From: Streptococcus gallolyticus subsp. gallolyticus DSM 16831
GTDB lineage: Bacteria; Bacillota; Bacilli; Lactobacillales; Streptococcaceae
Length of the DNA stretch: 64,000 nucleotides
Assembly (NCBI RefSeq): GCF_002000985.1
Contig: NZ_CP018822.1
Span: 2,188,001 to 2,252,000 of the forward strand
Reading direction: 5' to 3'
In this document: positions 35,975-44,020 of the stretch, one piece after another
Position numbering within the stretch: position 1 is the stretch's first letter
Layout of the letters: the number at the start of each line of letters is the position of its first letter
Notes under the pieces: model-generated
The model's input: the letters and a program-made list of their open reading frames with translations, nothing else
What the model was told of the DNA's origin: nothing
Database searches by the model: none
Position numbers and translations under genes: made by a program

Positions 35975-36033
35975 CTACAAAAACTTCCGTCATCTGTCAT
36001 TACATCAAGTCGTTCAAAAGTTTTTGTATTCAT
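35971..36033 (-). pseudogene. truncated bacteriocin precursor (leader remnant)
   Basis: From the ATG at 36033 the frame reads MNTKTFERLDVMTDDGSFCR and stops. The first 14 residues are almost identical to the leader of the intact precursor at 36628-36879 (MNTKTFEQFDVMTDE), and the upstream ribosome-binding region is the same, but the rest of the leader including Gly-Gly and the whole core are missing. A deletion has fused the leader start to the next ORF. Confidence 0.8.
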
Positions 36034-36079
36034 TTGAATACCTCCCAATAATATTTTGTCATCGCGATTGACAAAATTT

Positions 36080-36146
36080 ATTTTATCAGAATATTTCATC
36101 TTTTTTTGCCCAAGTCGTAATTTGTCATTTTTAGGTCGTCAACGGT
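36080..36146 (-). promoter_or_regulatory. LytTR (BlpR-type) box and promoter F (truncated cassette)
   Basis: Half-sites GTTGACGAC and AATTACGACTTGGG are 21 bp apart (36108-36146, minus strand), and TAAAAT (36080-36085) lies 33 bp from the second. The promoter is intact although the bacteriocin behind it is truncated. Confidence 0.75.
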
Positions 36147-36164
36147 AAAATTTGATTAAAACAA

Positions 36165-36188
36165 AAGCTGATAGGAATCTATCAGCTT
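36165..36188 (-). terminator. terminator of the two-peptide bacteriocin transcript
   Basis: AAGCTGATAG pairs with CTATCAGCTT around GAAT; it and the following 40 bp are a near copy of 35484-35546. Confidence 0.8.
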
Positions 36189-36238
36189 GAAAATGTGTGA
36201 CTATCACAATAGTAATACATTATAAAATTTTTAAATAG

Positions 36239-36406
36239 CTATTTAGACGCATTGAACAGGATATCTACTACAATATAAACAATTGATAAAATCAATAAAA
36301 CTTTACCAGTTGTCTCTCGCTCGTCATTCGAAGCTTTAAATACCTTGTTAATTAATAAATAACATACTAAATTAACAAAAATAATAATACTATATTTTAT
36401 AATCAT
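36239..36406 (-). CDS. small membrane protein, putative bacteriocin immunity
   Basis: The 55-residue protein (MIIKYSIIIFVNLVCYLLINK..., ending VDILFNASK) has two hydrophobic helices separated by a charged loop (KASNDERETTGK). The open frame extends upstream into the bacteriocin gene in another frame, but the Met at 36406, five bases after the bacteriocin stop, is the sensible start, with translational coupling. The third position in a bacteriocin-bacteriocin-small membrane protein transcript suggests immunity. Confidence 0.6.
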   Translation of the reverse strand: MIIKYSIIIFVNLVCYLLINKVFKASNDERETTGKVLLILSIVYIVVDILFNASK

Positions 36407-36411
36407 AAATT

Positions 36412-36609
36412 CTATAAGTATGCTGAAATACCTGAAGCCACACAGATCATTGCAGCCCCACCACCAGTAATTGGTCCAGTAGCTGCAGCTAATAATACTC
36501 CACCGATACACCCGCCAATAGCAGAACCCATATTCCCTTTACCACCACTAATTGTTTGCAAATGATTTTTATCTAACTCTTGAAAATTAGTAAACTTATT
36601 TAAGCTCAT
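36412..36609 (-). CDS. gallocin-type two-peptide bacteriocin, peptide 1 precursor
   Basis: The 65-residue precursor has the leader MSLNKFTNFQELDKNHLQTISGG (23 residues) and a 42-residue hydrophobic, Gly/Ala-rich core beginning KGNMGSAIGGCIGGV and ending SGISAYL. GxxxG-type motifs typical of two-peptide (class IIb) bacteriocins are present, as are two cysteines (GGCIGG and MICVAS) that could form an internal disulfide, a feature reported for gallocin A. It follows the partner gene by 18 bases. Confidence 0.85.
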   Translation of the reverse strand: MSLNKFTNFQELDKNHLQTISGGKGNMGSAIGGCIGGVLLAAATGPITGGGAAMICVASGISAYL

Positions 36610-36627
36610 TACTCTCTCCTTATAAAA

Positions 36628-36879
36628 TTAATTAAACAACATACCACCTACACAAGTAGCCCCACCACCTATAGCTCCAATATGTGCACCAACAAATGCA
36701 CCAGGTAGTCCTGCCACTCCCAACGTTACTAGACCTGCTCCAGTACCACCAGCTACAATTCCACCAGCAATACCTGTAATCATTGCATTGAGACAATCTG
36801 TCTTGCTGTAACCACCTTCAACTTTAGAAAGTGCTTCATCTGTCATTACATCAAATTGTTCAAAAGTTTTTGTATTCAT
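36628..36879 (-). CDS. gallocin-type two-peptide bacteriocin, peptide 2 precursor
   Basis: The 83-residue precursor has the leader MNTKTFEQFDVMTDEALSKV plus EGG (23 residues) and a 60-residue core starting YSKTDCLNAM, with repeated small-residue motifs (GIAGGIVAGGTGAG) and two cysteines (TDCLN and ATCVGG). GGGAGG seven bases upstream sets the start at 36879 rather than 36894. It is the first gene after LytTR box G and is exported, presumably, by the C39 ABC transporter at 37490. Confidence 0.85.
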   Translation of the reverse strand: MNTKTFEQFDVMTDEALSKVEGGYSKTDCLNAMITGIAGGIVAGGTGAGLVTLGVAGLPGAFVGAHIGAIGGGATCVGGMLFN

Positions 36880-36925
36880 TTGAATACCTCCCAATAATAT
36901 TTTGTCGTTGCAACTGACAGATTTT

Positions 36926-36992
36926 AGTCTAACAGATTGTGAGGTTAATGCACGCCCAAGTCGTAATTTGTTGTTTTTAGGTCGTAAATGGT
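36926..36992 (-). promoter_or_regulatory. LytTR (BlpR-type) box and promoter G (two-peptide bacteriocin)
   Basis: Half-sites ATTTACGAC and AATTACGACTTGGG lie 21 bp apart (36954-36992, minus strand), and a TAGACT -10 (36926-36931) lies 33 bp from the second. Confidence 0.78.
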
Positions 36993-37020
36993 AAATTTTT
37001 TTGTATTTTCATGATTTTTT

Positions 37021-37088
37021 GACCGTTTACGACTTAAATTTGACTTTTTATGACTTGGGCATTTTTAATGTTATTTTTATGGCATAAT
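37021..37088 (+). promoter_or_regulatory. LytTR (BlpR-type) box and promoter H
   Basis: GACCGTTTACGAC and CTTTTTATGACTTGGGC half-sites are 21 bp apart (37021-37060), and CATAAT (37083-37088) begins 33 bp from the second. It is divergent from box G and drives the 85-aa membrane protein gene. Confidence 0.8.
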
Positions 37089-37125
37089 GAACAATTGTTA
37101 CTGAGAAAAAAGGGAGATTGGGACC

Positions 37126-37383
37126 ATGCTAACACGATTTTTTACTATTTCATCACGCACCTTGGCGTTTTTAGAAAAGCTGAAAACTGTCTTTGATTCT
37201 TGGCTTGCACCACTTGCATTGCTTCTGCTAGGGATTACTTATTTTTTCATCGAAATCAATCGACAAGTGGCAATCGTATTATCTATCATTTCATTATTTT
37301 TAATATTTACCTATCTCATCTTAGGAGCATATCTTTTTATCCGAATCAGATTTTTTCTTTGGAAGAATGGTAAAGAAAAATAA
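37126..37383 (+). CDS. 85-aa membrane protein, candidate immunity protein
   Basis: The protein has an amphipathic start (MLTRFFTISSRTLAFLEKLK) and two to three hydrophobic segments (APLALLLLGITYFFIEI, VAIVLSIISLFLIFTYLILGAYLF), ending in a basic tail. It has its own LytTR promoter, divergent from the two-peptide bacteriocin and upstream of the exporter genes. A single-gene transcript induced with the bacteriocin fits an immunity protein; no family is recognised. Confidence 0.65.
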   Translation: MLTRFFTISSRTLAFLEKLKTVFDSWLAPLALLLLGITYFFIEINRQVAIVLSIISLFLIFTYLILGAYLFIRIRFFLWKNGKEK

Positions 37384-37389
37384 TTTTTT

Positions 37390-37457
37390 GACCGTTTGCG
37401 ACCTATTTTTGACTTTTTACGACTTGGGCGTTTTTTAATCTTGTTTTATGGCACAAT
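37390..37457 (+). promoter_or_regulatory. LytTR (BlpR-type) box and promoter I (exporter genes)
   Basis: GACCGTTTGCGAC and CTTTTTACGACTTGGGC half-sites are 21 bp apart (37390-37429), and CACAAT (37452-37457) begins 33 bp from the second. Confidence 0.8.
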
Positions 37458-37489
37458 AGTTCTAGTTTCATTTTTAAAAGGGAAAGGTT

Positions 37490-39637
37490 ATGAGAAGATA
37501 TAAATATGTTAGTCAGATTGATTTGCGAGACTGTGGTGTGGCAGCTTTGGCATCAGTTGCCAAGCATTATGGATCAGATTTCTCGCTGGCTCATTTGAGA
37601 GAATTAGCCAAAACAACTAAGGAAGGGACAACAGCATTAGGGATAGTTGAGGCAGCTAAAGCAATCGGCTTTGAAACACGCGCCATTCAGGCTAATATGG
37701 AACTGTTTGATATGGCTGATATTCCCTATCCTTTTATTGTTCATGTTAATAAAGAAGGCAAAATCCCGCATTACTATGTTATCTACAAAGCCAAAAAAGA
37801 TTATCTTATTATCGGTGACCCTGATTCGAGCGTTGGGGTCACTAAAATGTCCAAAGCACATTTTGCCAAAGAATGGACTGGAGTTGCTATCTTTTTAGCG
37901 CCTGCTCCGCATTATCAACCGCATAAAGATAAGAAAAATGGCTTAACAAGCTTTTTACCAATTATTTTCAAACAAAAGGCACTGCTAACTTATATCATTC
38001 TGGCAAGTTTGCTCGTGACCTTGATTAATATTGTTGGGTCTTACTATTTGCAAGGAATCTTAGACGATTATATTCCTAATCATTTGCAATCCACTCTTGG
38101 CATTGTCTCGGTTGGATTGATTGTAACCTACATAATGCAACAAATCATGAGCTTTTCACAAAATTATTTACTTGTTGTGCTGAGCCAACGGTTAACAATT
38201 GACGTGATTTTGTCTTATATTCGTCATATTTTTGAATTGCCCATGTCCTTTTTTGCCACAAGGCGGACAGGTGAAGTTATCTCACGTTTCACCGATGCTA
38301 ACTCGATTATTGATGCACTGGCATCAACGATTCTCTCTTTATTTTTAGATGTGAGTATTTTGTTTATTGTCGGAAGTGTCTTAATTCTGCAAAATGCCAA
38401 TCTTTTTTTCATCACCTTAATAGCATTGCCTATCTATGCTATTATTATTTTGGCTTTTATGAAGCCTTTTGAGCGAATGAATCACGATGTCATGCAAGCC
38501 AATTCTATGGTTAGCTCTGCGATTATCGAAGATATCAATGGTATTGAAACGATTAAATCTTTGACTAGTGAGGAAGTCCGTTATCAAAATATTGACCGTG
38601 AATTTGTGGATTATTTGGATAAAAGTTTTACGCTTAGTAAGTATGAAGCTGTGCAAACGTCGTTAAAACAGGGAGCACAGCTGATTTTAAACGTCGTCAT
38701 TCTCTGGTATGGTTCACGTTTAGTCATGTCTGGGAACATTTCAGTAGGTCAATTGATTACTTACAATACGCTTCTGTCGTACTTTACAACACCAATGGAA
38801 AATATTATTAATCTGCAAACCAAACTACAATCTGCCAAAGTAGCTAACAATCGTCTCAACGAAGTTTACTTAGTGTCATCTGAATTTGATGGCAGACAAC
38901 TCTTAAATGACAGCCATTTTCTACAAGGAGATATTGTCTTTGATAATGTTTCTTATAAATATGGTTTTGGTCGTGACACACTGAGTCATGTGAATTTACA
39001 CATTAAGAAGGGTGAAAAAATTAGCCTAGTTGGTATCAGCGGTTCTGGTAAGACAACCTTAGCTAAAATGATTGTCAATTTTTACACACCTAACCATGGA
39101 CAGATTACCCTTGGTGGCTACGATTTAAAAACCATTGATAAAAAAGCCATTCGCCAATACATTAATTACCTACCACAACAGTCTTACGTCTTTTCAGGGA
39201 CGATTTTAGAAAATTTAACTTTGGGAGCACCTGACAATATCACGCAAGAAGAAATTCTGAAAGCTTGTGAAATCGCTGAAATCCGTGCTGATATTGAATC
39301 GATGCCACTAGCATACCATACCGAACTTTCAGATGGTGCTGGTTTATCTGGTGGGCAAAAGCAACGTTTAGCTTTAGCACGCGCTTTACTGACACAAGCT
39401 CCCGTCTTGATTTTAGATGAAGCCACAAGTGGTCTTGATGTTCTAACGGAAAAACGTGTGATTAAAAATTTACTATCTCTCACAGACAAGACTATTATTT
39501 TTGTTGCCCACCGTTTGAGCATTGCTGAACAATCTGACCGTGTCATTGTTCTAGATAAAGGACAAGTTATCGAAGAAGGGCATCATAAACAACTCATCCA
39601 AAATCAAGGTTTCTATGCACAGTTATTTCATGAATAA
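37490..39637 (+). CDS. blpA: peptide-cleaving bacteriocin/pheromone ABC exporter
   Basis: The 715-residue protein has an N-terminal C39 peptidase domain (catalytic Cys15 in LRDCGVAAL, His in KIPHYYVIY, Asp in GDPDSSVG), a six-helix membrane domain (about 160-440) and an ATPase domain with Walker A GISGSGKTT, signature LSGGQKQR and Walker B LILDEATSGLD. ComA/BlpA-type exporters remove GG leaders while exporting the peptide. It is the only full C39 exporter in the window, so the pheromone, the two-peptide bacteriocin and the glycocin-like peptide would all depend on it. The length is standard (about 715). Confidence 0.93.
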   Translation: MRRYKYVSQIDLRDCGVAALASVAKHYGSDFSLAHLRELAKTTKEGTTALGIVEAAKAIGFETRAIQANMELFDMADIPYPFIVHVNKEGKIPHYYVIYKAKKDYLIIGDPDSSVGVTKMSKAHFAKEWTGVAIFLAPAPHYQPHKDKKNGLTSFLPIIFKQKALLTYIILASLLVTLINIVGSYYLQGILDDYIPNHLQSTLGIVSVGLIVTYIMQQIMSFSQNYLLVVLSQRLTIDVILSYIRHIFELPMSFFATRRTGEVISRFTDANSIIDALASTILSLFLDVSILFIVGSVLILQNANLFFITLIALPIYAIIILAFMKPFERMNHDVMQANSMVSSAIIEDINGIETIKSLTSEEVRYQNIDREFVDYLDKSFTLSKYEAVQTSLKQGAQLILNVVILWYGSRLVMSGNISVGQLITYNTLLSYFTTPMENIINLQTKLQSAKVANNRLNEVYLVSSEFDGRQLLNDSHFLQGDIVFDNVSYKYGFGRDTLSHVNLHIKKGEKISLVGISGSGKTTLAKMIVNFYTPNHGQITLGGYDLKTIDKKAIRQYINYLPQQSYVFSGTILENLTLGAPDNITQEEILKACEIAEIRADIESMPLAYHTELSDGAGLSGGQKQRLALARALLTQAPVLILDEATSGLDVLTEKRVIKNLLSLTDKTIIFVAHRLSIAEQSDRVIVLDKGQVIEEGHHKQLIQNQGFYAQLFHE

Positions 39638-39648
39638 AAGGAGACCAT

Positions 39649-41043
39649 ATGAATCCTAAATTATTTCAATCTGCTGAATTTTATCATAGGCGTTATCATA
39701 ATTTTGCGACTGTCTTAGTGATTCCAATGACACTCTTGGTCTTTTTTCTCCTTGCCTTTTCTCTCATTGGTAAAAAGGAAATTACCGTTACGACACTTGG
39801 TAGTATCCGACCAACAAAAGTCATCGCTGTTGTCCAATCAAGTAGCAATAACACCGTTTTAACCAATAATCTTAGTGAAAATAAGGCAGTCAAAAAGGGG
39901 GATTTACTCATCCAATACTCCGACAAATTGGAAGATAGTCAACTTAATGCCATTCAAACACAAATCGAAAGATATGAACGTCAACAAGAGGCACTCAATC
40001 AATTGAAAGAAAGTCTAAAACAAGGACAAAACCTTTTTACAGGTGATGATGAATTTGGTTATTCAGCAACCGTTGAGCGCTTTTTAAATCAATCTCAAAC
40101 AATTACTGCTCAAGTTTCTCAATCAAACCAATCAGTTGCTAAACAAGAAGCTGGTGTCAACCAAGCAAATGCAGCTATCGCCAATCAGATTGCTAACCTA
40201 CAAACCCAAGCCAGTCAATATCAAGAAGTTAAAGATGCTATTCAAACTGATAAAACAAACGTATCTGGCAATAATCCATATGCAACTACTCTTAATAGCT
40301 ATCTTAGCCAAATTCAAACAATCGATACACAAAGCAGTTCAACTGACAACAATTCTGCTAGCAAAGAAAGCGTTAAAAATCAATTTTTAACAGACCTACA
40401 AGGGCAGATTGATAGCATTAATGCCTCTATCTCTAGTTTGCAAACACAAGCTGCTTCCAATTATTCAACGGGAAGTTATGACACTAGTGCCACTAATCAA
40501 ATTGAAAGCTTGCGTCAGCAGGAATTGACACAAGCTGAAACACAACTTACGCAAATTACTCAAGAAAAAGAAAATTTGCAAGCACAGCTTGACCAGACAA
40601 ATCTCTCCAAAGCTGACACCGTTTTAAAAGCTAGTCAAAGTGGCATTTTACATGTTTCTGATGAATTTGAAGGGCAAACGCTCTTGCCGCAAGGCAGTCA
40701 GATTGCAGAGATTTACCCAGATATTGCCAAAACACAGCAAGTCGCTATCCGCTATTACGTTGACTCCACTCATGTTAGTCAATTGAAAAAAGGACAGACT
40801 GTTCGCCTAACCCTTGAAAAAATTAGCAATCATGCCATTGTTATCACTGGCAAAATCAGTAAAATTGCAAGTTCTGCCACACAAACCAAAGAAGGAAATG
40901 TCTTTGAGGTGACAGCACTAGCCACCGTTGATAAACAAGATAGCTCCAAATTAAAATATGGTTTACAAGGCAAAACAATCAGCACTATCGGCAAAAAAAC
41001 TTTCTTTAATTATTACAAAGACAAGCTGTTAAAAGATTTTTGA
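39649..41043 (+). CDS. blpB: bacteriocin secretion accessory protein (HlyD-like)
   Basis: The 464-residue protein has one N-terminal membrane anchor (about 25-43), a long Gln/Ser/Asn-rich coiled-coil hairpin (about 95-300) and a C-terminal beta-barrel region (SQSGILHVSDEFEGQTLLPQG). It belongs to the ComB/BlpB membrane-fusion-like group that works with the C39 exporter. It starts 11 bases after blpA with GGAG, in the same transcript, and is followed by a terminator. Confidence 0.9.
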   Translation: MNPKLFQSAEFYHRRYHNFATVLVIPMTLLVFFLLAFSLIGKKEITVTTLGSIRPTKVIAVVQSSSNNTVLTNNLSENKAVKKGDLLIQYSDKLEDSQLNAIQTQIERYERQQEALNQLKESLKQGQNLFTGDDEFGYSATVERFLNQSQTITAQVSQSNQSVAKQEAGVNQANAAIANQIANLQTQASQYQEVKDAIQTDKTNVSGNNPYATTLNSYLSQIQTIDTQSSSTDNNSASKESVKNQFLTDLQGQIDSINASISSLQTQAASNYSTGSYDTSATNQIESLRQQELTQAETQLTQITQEKENLQAQLDQTNLSKADTVLKASQSGILHVSDEFEGQTLLPQGSQIAEIYPDIAKTQQVAIRYYVDSTHVSQLKKGQTVRLTLEKISNHAIVITGKISKIASSATQTKEGNVFEVTALATVDKQDSSKLKYGLQGKTISTIGKKTFFNYYKDKLLKDF

Positions 41044-41048
41044 TAAGT

Positions 41049-41069
41049 CCAGCCATAATAAATGGCTGG
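41049..41069 (+). terminator. terminator of blpAB
   Basis: CCAGCCAT pairs with ATGGCTGG around AATAA, followed by CTTTAATTTTT. Confidence 0.85.
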
Positions 41070-41135
41070 CTTTAATTTTTCTAAGTCATCACACAGCAAA
41101 AATCAGTCGTGAATGGTCATTATTCTTTAAAATTT

Positions 41136-41203
41136 GACTGTTTACGACTAAAAAACAACATTTTATGACTTGGATAAAAAAAGATGATACATTCTGATAA
41201 AAT
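41136..41203 (+). promoter_or_regulatory. LytTR (BlpR-type) box and promoter J (CPBP genes)
   Basis: GACTGTTTACGAC and CATTTTATGACTTGG half-sites are 21 bp apart (41136-41173), and TAAAAT (41198-41203) begins 33 bp from the second. A further single half-site in the opposite orientation (GACCATTCACGACT, 41104-41118 read on the minus strand) lies just upstream. Confidence 0.8.
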
Positions 41204-41234
41204 AACCTGTAACTATCTTATTAAAGGAGTACTT

Positions 41235-41909
41235 ATGATAGAAAAACTCAAGAACTTACTAGTTCCAAAACTATTGGCAATATTTTTTATCTATTATCAT
41301 CTATTTGGATTGAAGTTTGTAATGTTTACTATTTTAGAGCGGCTTGATTTACCACTAACAGATTATCATTACCCTGTTCTTAATATTTTTACCATCATAT
41401 TTACTATCGTACTGGTGATATACCTAAGACGAAGAAGACCAGAAATATTTCAAATAACATCGCTAAAACCTTTAGACTATTTATTAATTTTGCTTGCTTT
41501 TGGGGTGATATACACCTACTTCAATAAACTTTTATTTGTTGGTGGAGATATAAATAATGATTTACTATTTTTCCGTCACTCACCGCAGGCGTTTTTGGTA
41601 GCATTACAACCCTTTATCGTCGGACCAATCCTAGAAGAATTAGTTTATCGTGGTGTTTTGATGACTAGCTTTTTTGAGAAATCAAAGTTTTACTTAGATT
41701 GCTTACTATCTGCTGTGATGTTCTCAGTAGCTCATCTATTTTCTTATGGTGTTAGTTTAGAGGTATTTAAAAACTATGCTTTTCTTGGTTTAATTTTAGC
41801 GATTCTTTTTAGAAAAACACGTTCGATTTACCCATCAATTCTTGTTCATATGGCATGGAATATTTATCTGAGCTGGCATCTGATTGCATTTGTTTTCTTT
41901 GCTCAATAA
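41235..41909 (+). CDS. CPBP-family intramembrane metalloprotease
   Basis: The 224-residue protein is strongly hydrophobic and carries the CPBP motifs EELVYRGVL and a later H in SVAHLFSYG, with the final motif ILVHMAWNIY. CPBP (Abi) proteins in blp-type loci often serve as bacteriocin self-immunity factors. AAAGGAG before Met 41235 sets the start, although the frame is open from 41184. It is the first gene after LytTR box J. Confidence 0.85.
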   Translation: MIEKLKNLLVPKLLAIFFIYYHLFGLKFVMFTILERLDLPLTDYHYPVLNIFTIIFTIVLVIYLRRRRPEIFQITSLKPLDYLLILLAFGVIYTYFNKLLFVGGDINNDLLFFRHSPQAFLVALQPFIVGPILEELVYRGVLMTSFFEKSKFYLDCLLSAVMFSVAHLFSYGVSLEVFKNYAFLGLILAILFRKTRSIYPSILVHMAWNIYLSWHLIAFVFFAQ

Positions 41910-41926
41910 ATACAAAAGGAGATATT

Positions 41927-42097
41927 ATGGAAAAATTCATAAAACGATATGGTTACCTGTTAACATTATTGGCAGTTACTTATATCTGGGTACGCTTTAT
42001 ATTACTAAACGTTCTCAATTATCAACAAAAATTAATCTATACAGGCATTTATTTCATCTACATCGTGTTGGTGCTTTTAAAAGTTTATAAACAGTAA
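41927..42097 (+). CDS. 56-aa membrane protein, unknown
   Basis: GGAGAT precedes the ATG at 41927. The protein has two hydrophobic helices (YLLTLLAVTYIWVRFILL and IYTGIYFIYIVLVLL) flanked by basic residues. Longer open frames exist in this region, but this start has the ribosome-binding site. It sits between two CPBP genes, 17 bases after the first, and is probably an immunity-type accessory; no family is recognised. Confidence 0.65.
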   Translation: MEKFIKRYGYLLTLLAVTYIWVRFILLNVLNYQQKLIYTGIYFIYIVLVLLKVYKQ

Positions 42098-42114
42098 GAT
42101 AGGAGAAATATCAG

Positions 42115-42786
42115 GTGTCAAATCAGTATCAACAAAAACTTCTACTTGCCTATCCTCTTCTTTTTTATGTCATCTTTTTTCGTTCATTCCCATGTTTGTT
42201 AGGAAAAATCGTTACCAAATACGCTATTAATGATTTCGGTGGAACCATTCTACTATGTGCTTATTACACCCTTGTGAGTTTATTATTAGTGGGATATTTA
42301 TTGAAACAAAATGGCAGAGCTTTTTTCAAAGTGAAGTTTCATAGCCACTATGTTGGAGTCGTTGTATTACTAGCTCTAGCAAATCTTGCCCTTTCAGCTG
42401 CGCTTCTCTGTTATCTCCCCATATCTTTAAACCAAGAATTATTAAATGAGAGTCGGATAATTTCAGCAGAAAATGTATTGCTAGTGAGATTTTATTGGGG
42501 TGGCATTGTTGCGCTAATTAATGAAGAATTATTTTATCGTGGTGTTCTCATGTCAACTTATTTTAAACATTCACGTTACCACCTAGATATTTTAGTGTCT
42601 GCTATCTGTTTTGCCTCTGTTCATGTTATTTGGTCATCTTGGTCATGGTTTGATTTCATTCAGTATATCCCAGCGGGGCTTTCTTTGGGATTGATTTTTA
42701 AATGGACAAAATCCATTTATTATCCGATTTTATTACATTTTTTAGTCAACTATGGTCCTAAAACCATTTTTATGATATTAACCTAA
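42115..42786 (+). CDS. CPBP-family intramembrane metalloprotease
   Basis: The 223-residue membrane protein has the motif EELFYRGVLMS, a later H in CFASVHVIW and the final ILLHFLVNYG motif. It is a paralogue of the 41235 product. The start is GTG (42115) with AGGAG nine bases upstream. It ends the island's right-hand transcript and is followed by a terminator-like hairpin. Confidence 0.82.
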   Translation: MSNQYQQKLLLAYPLLFYVIFFRSFPCLLGKIVTKYAINDFGGTILLCAYYTLVSLLLVGYLLKQNGRAFFKVKFHSHYVGVVVLLALANLALSAALLCYLPISLNQELLNESRIISAENVLLVRFYWGGIVALINEELFYRGVLMSTYFKHSRYHLDILVSAICFASVHVIWSSWSWFDFIQYIPAGLSLGLIFKWTKSIYYPILLHFLVNYGPKTIFMILT

Positions 42787-42787
42787 A

Positions 42788-43070
42788 GAAGCTGAGGCAA
42801 AAATCCCCAGCTTCTCTGTTTATATAGTTATTATTTACAAGACGCAGTAGTTGAGTGGATTCTAATGCGCTGATAAATCAGCTTTTACAACCCTACTTGA
42901 CATCAAGCTTCGCTTGACTTTATTTCCCACCTTGAAAGATTCCCCAAATCTTTCAAGCCTTGCGGGGGTGGGAGTAAAACAGTTCAGTGAACTGTTTTAG
43001 GTCAGCAACAAGAAATTGAGACTTGCTGAGAAATCGAATTTCTTCGAAATTACCGATTTCTGTCCCACTC
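42788..43070. repeat. dispersed intergenic element with nested palindromes
   Basis: After a terminator-like GAAGCTG/CAGCTTC hairpin (42788-42814), the gap holds several short palindromes: CTTGAAAGATT/AATCTTTCAAG (about 42932-42957), AAAACAGTTCA/TGAACTGTTTT (about 42977-42999) and AATCGAATTTC/GAAATTACCGATT (about 43032-43060), ending in GTCCCACTCC. A diverged copy lies at 3317-3445. It marks the right edge of the bacteriocin island. No gene is apparent. Confidence 0.6.
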
Positions 43071-43078
43071 CCTCATTT

Positions 43079-43951
43079 TTATAATCCGACTTCTTTTAGG
43101 GCGTCTGCTAGTTTTGCAAATTCGGCAATTGAGAGGGCTTCTCCGCGAATGGATGGTTTGATTTCTGCGATTTCAAGCGCTTGTTCAAGTTTGGCTTTGG
43201 TTTCGTCTGCTTTTCCAAAATGGCTTGTTAGGTTGTTCCAAAGGGTTTTGCGGCGGTGAACAAAGCTAATTTTTGAAACACGGAAGAAGAAATCTTCGTC
43301 TTTGACTTGAACGAGCGGTTGTTCACGGCGAGTCATTTTTAAAATCGCTGAATCCACATTTGGTGCTGGTACAAAGACTGTACGCGGTACAACAAAAGCA
43401 ACTTTAGCGGTCATATAATATTGCACCGCAATTGATAACGAGCCGTAAGCTTTGGTGTTTGGCTCTGCCGAAATACGATCTGCCACTTCTTTTTGCATCA
43501 TCACGACAAATTCCGCAAATGGGATTTTTGATTCAATCAAGTGCATCAAGATTGGTGTTGTGATGTAGTAAGGAAGATTTGCCACGACCTTAATTGGAAG
43601 GTCTGGGTTAGCAAATTCTTTGATACGACTTTGTAGGTCTGATTTCAAAATATCCTCGTTGATAACTTTTACATTATCAAAATCGCGGAGCGTATCAGCT
43701 AAAATCGGAATTAAACGGTCGTCAATTTCAAATGCCATGACTTCGGCAGCATTTTCAGCCAAAAATTCAGTCAAAGCACCGATACCAGGACCGATTTCAA
43801 TAACATTGACGTTCTTGTCAATTTCAGCAGTATCCACAATCTTTTGAAGAATGTTTGTATCTGTCAAAAAGTTCTGTCCAAATGATTTTTTAAACGTAAA
43901 TCCATGACGCTCAAGGACAGCACGCGTCACGCTGTAATCTGCAATTCTCAT
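43079..43951 (-). CDS. ksgA: 16S rRNA (adenine1518/1519-N6) dimethyltransferase
   Basis: The 290-residue enzyme has the SAM motif [13 protein letters not shown] and catalytic NLPYYITTP. It dimethylates A1518 and A1519 late in 30S assembly; loss confers kasugamycin resistance. It is the last gene of the tatD-rnmV-DUF1697-ksgA cluster. Its usual streptococcal neighbour rsgA is 18.5 kb away on the other side of the island. Confidence 0.96.
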   Translation of the reverse strand: MRIADYSVTRAVLERHGFTFKKSFGQNFLTDTNILQKIVDTAEIDKNVNVIEIGPGIGALTEFLAENAAEVMAFEIDDRLIPILADTLRDFDNVKVINEDILKSDLQSRIKEFANPDLPIKVVANLPYYITTPILMHLIESKIPFAEFVVMMQKEVADRISAEPNTKAYGSLSIAVQYYMTAKVAFVVPRTVFVPAPNVDSAILKMTRREQPLVQVKDEDFFFRVSKISFVHRRKTLWNNLTSHFGKADETKAKLEQALEIAEIKPSIRGEALSIAEFAKLADALKEVGL

Positions 43952-44020
43952 AATTAATAATCCCTCATTAGTTAGGGAATGTCTTTCCTTTCATTTCTAT
44001 CAATGCAAGTTACTATTGTA

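Noticed and set aside
24549..43078. Integrative element with attachment sites at the tRNA genes
   Set aside because: No integrase, relaxase or transposase gene is present and I could not find a repeat of a tRNA 3' end at the far side, so an active element is not supported.
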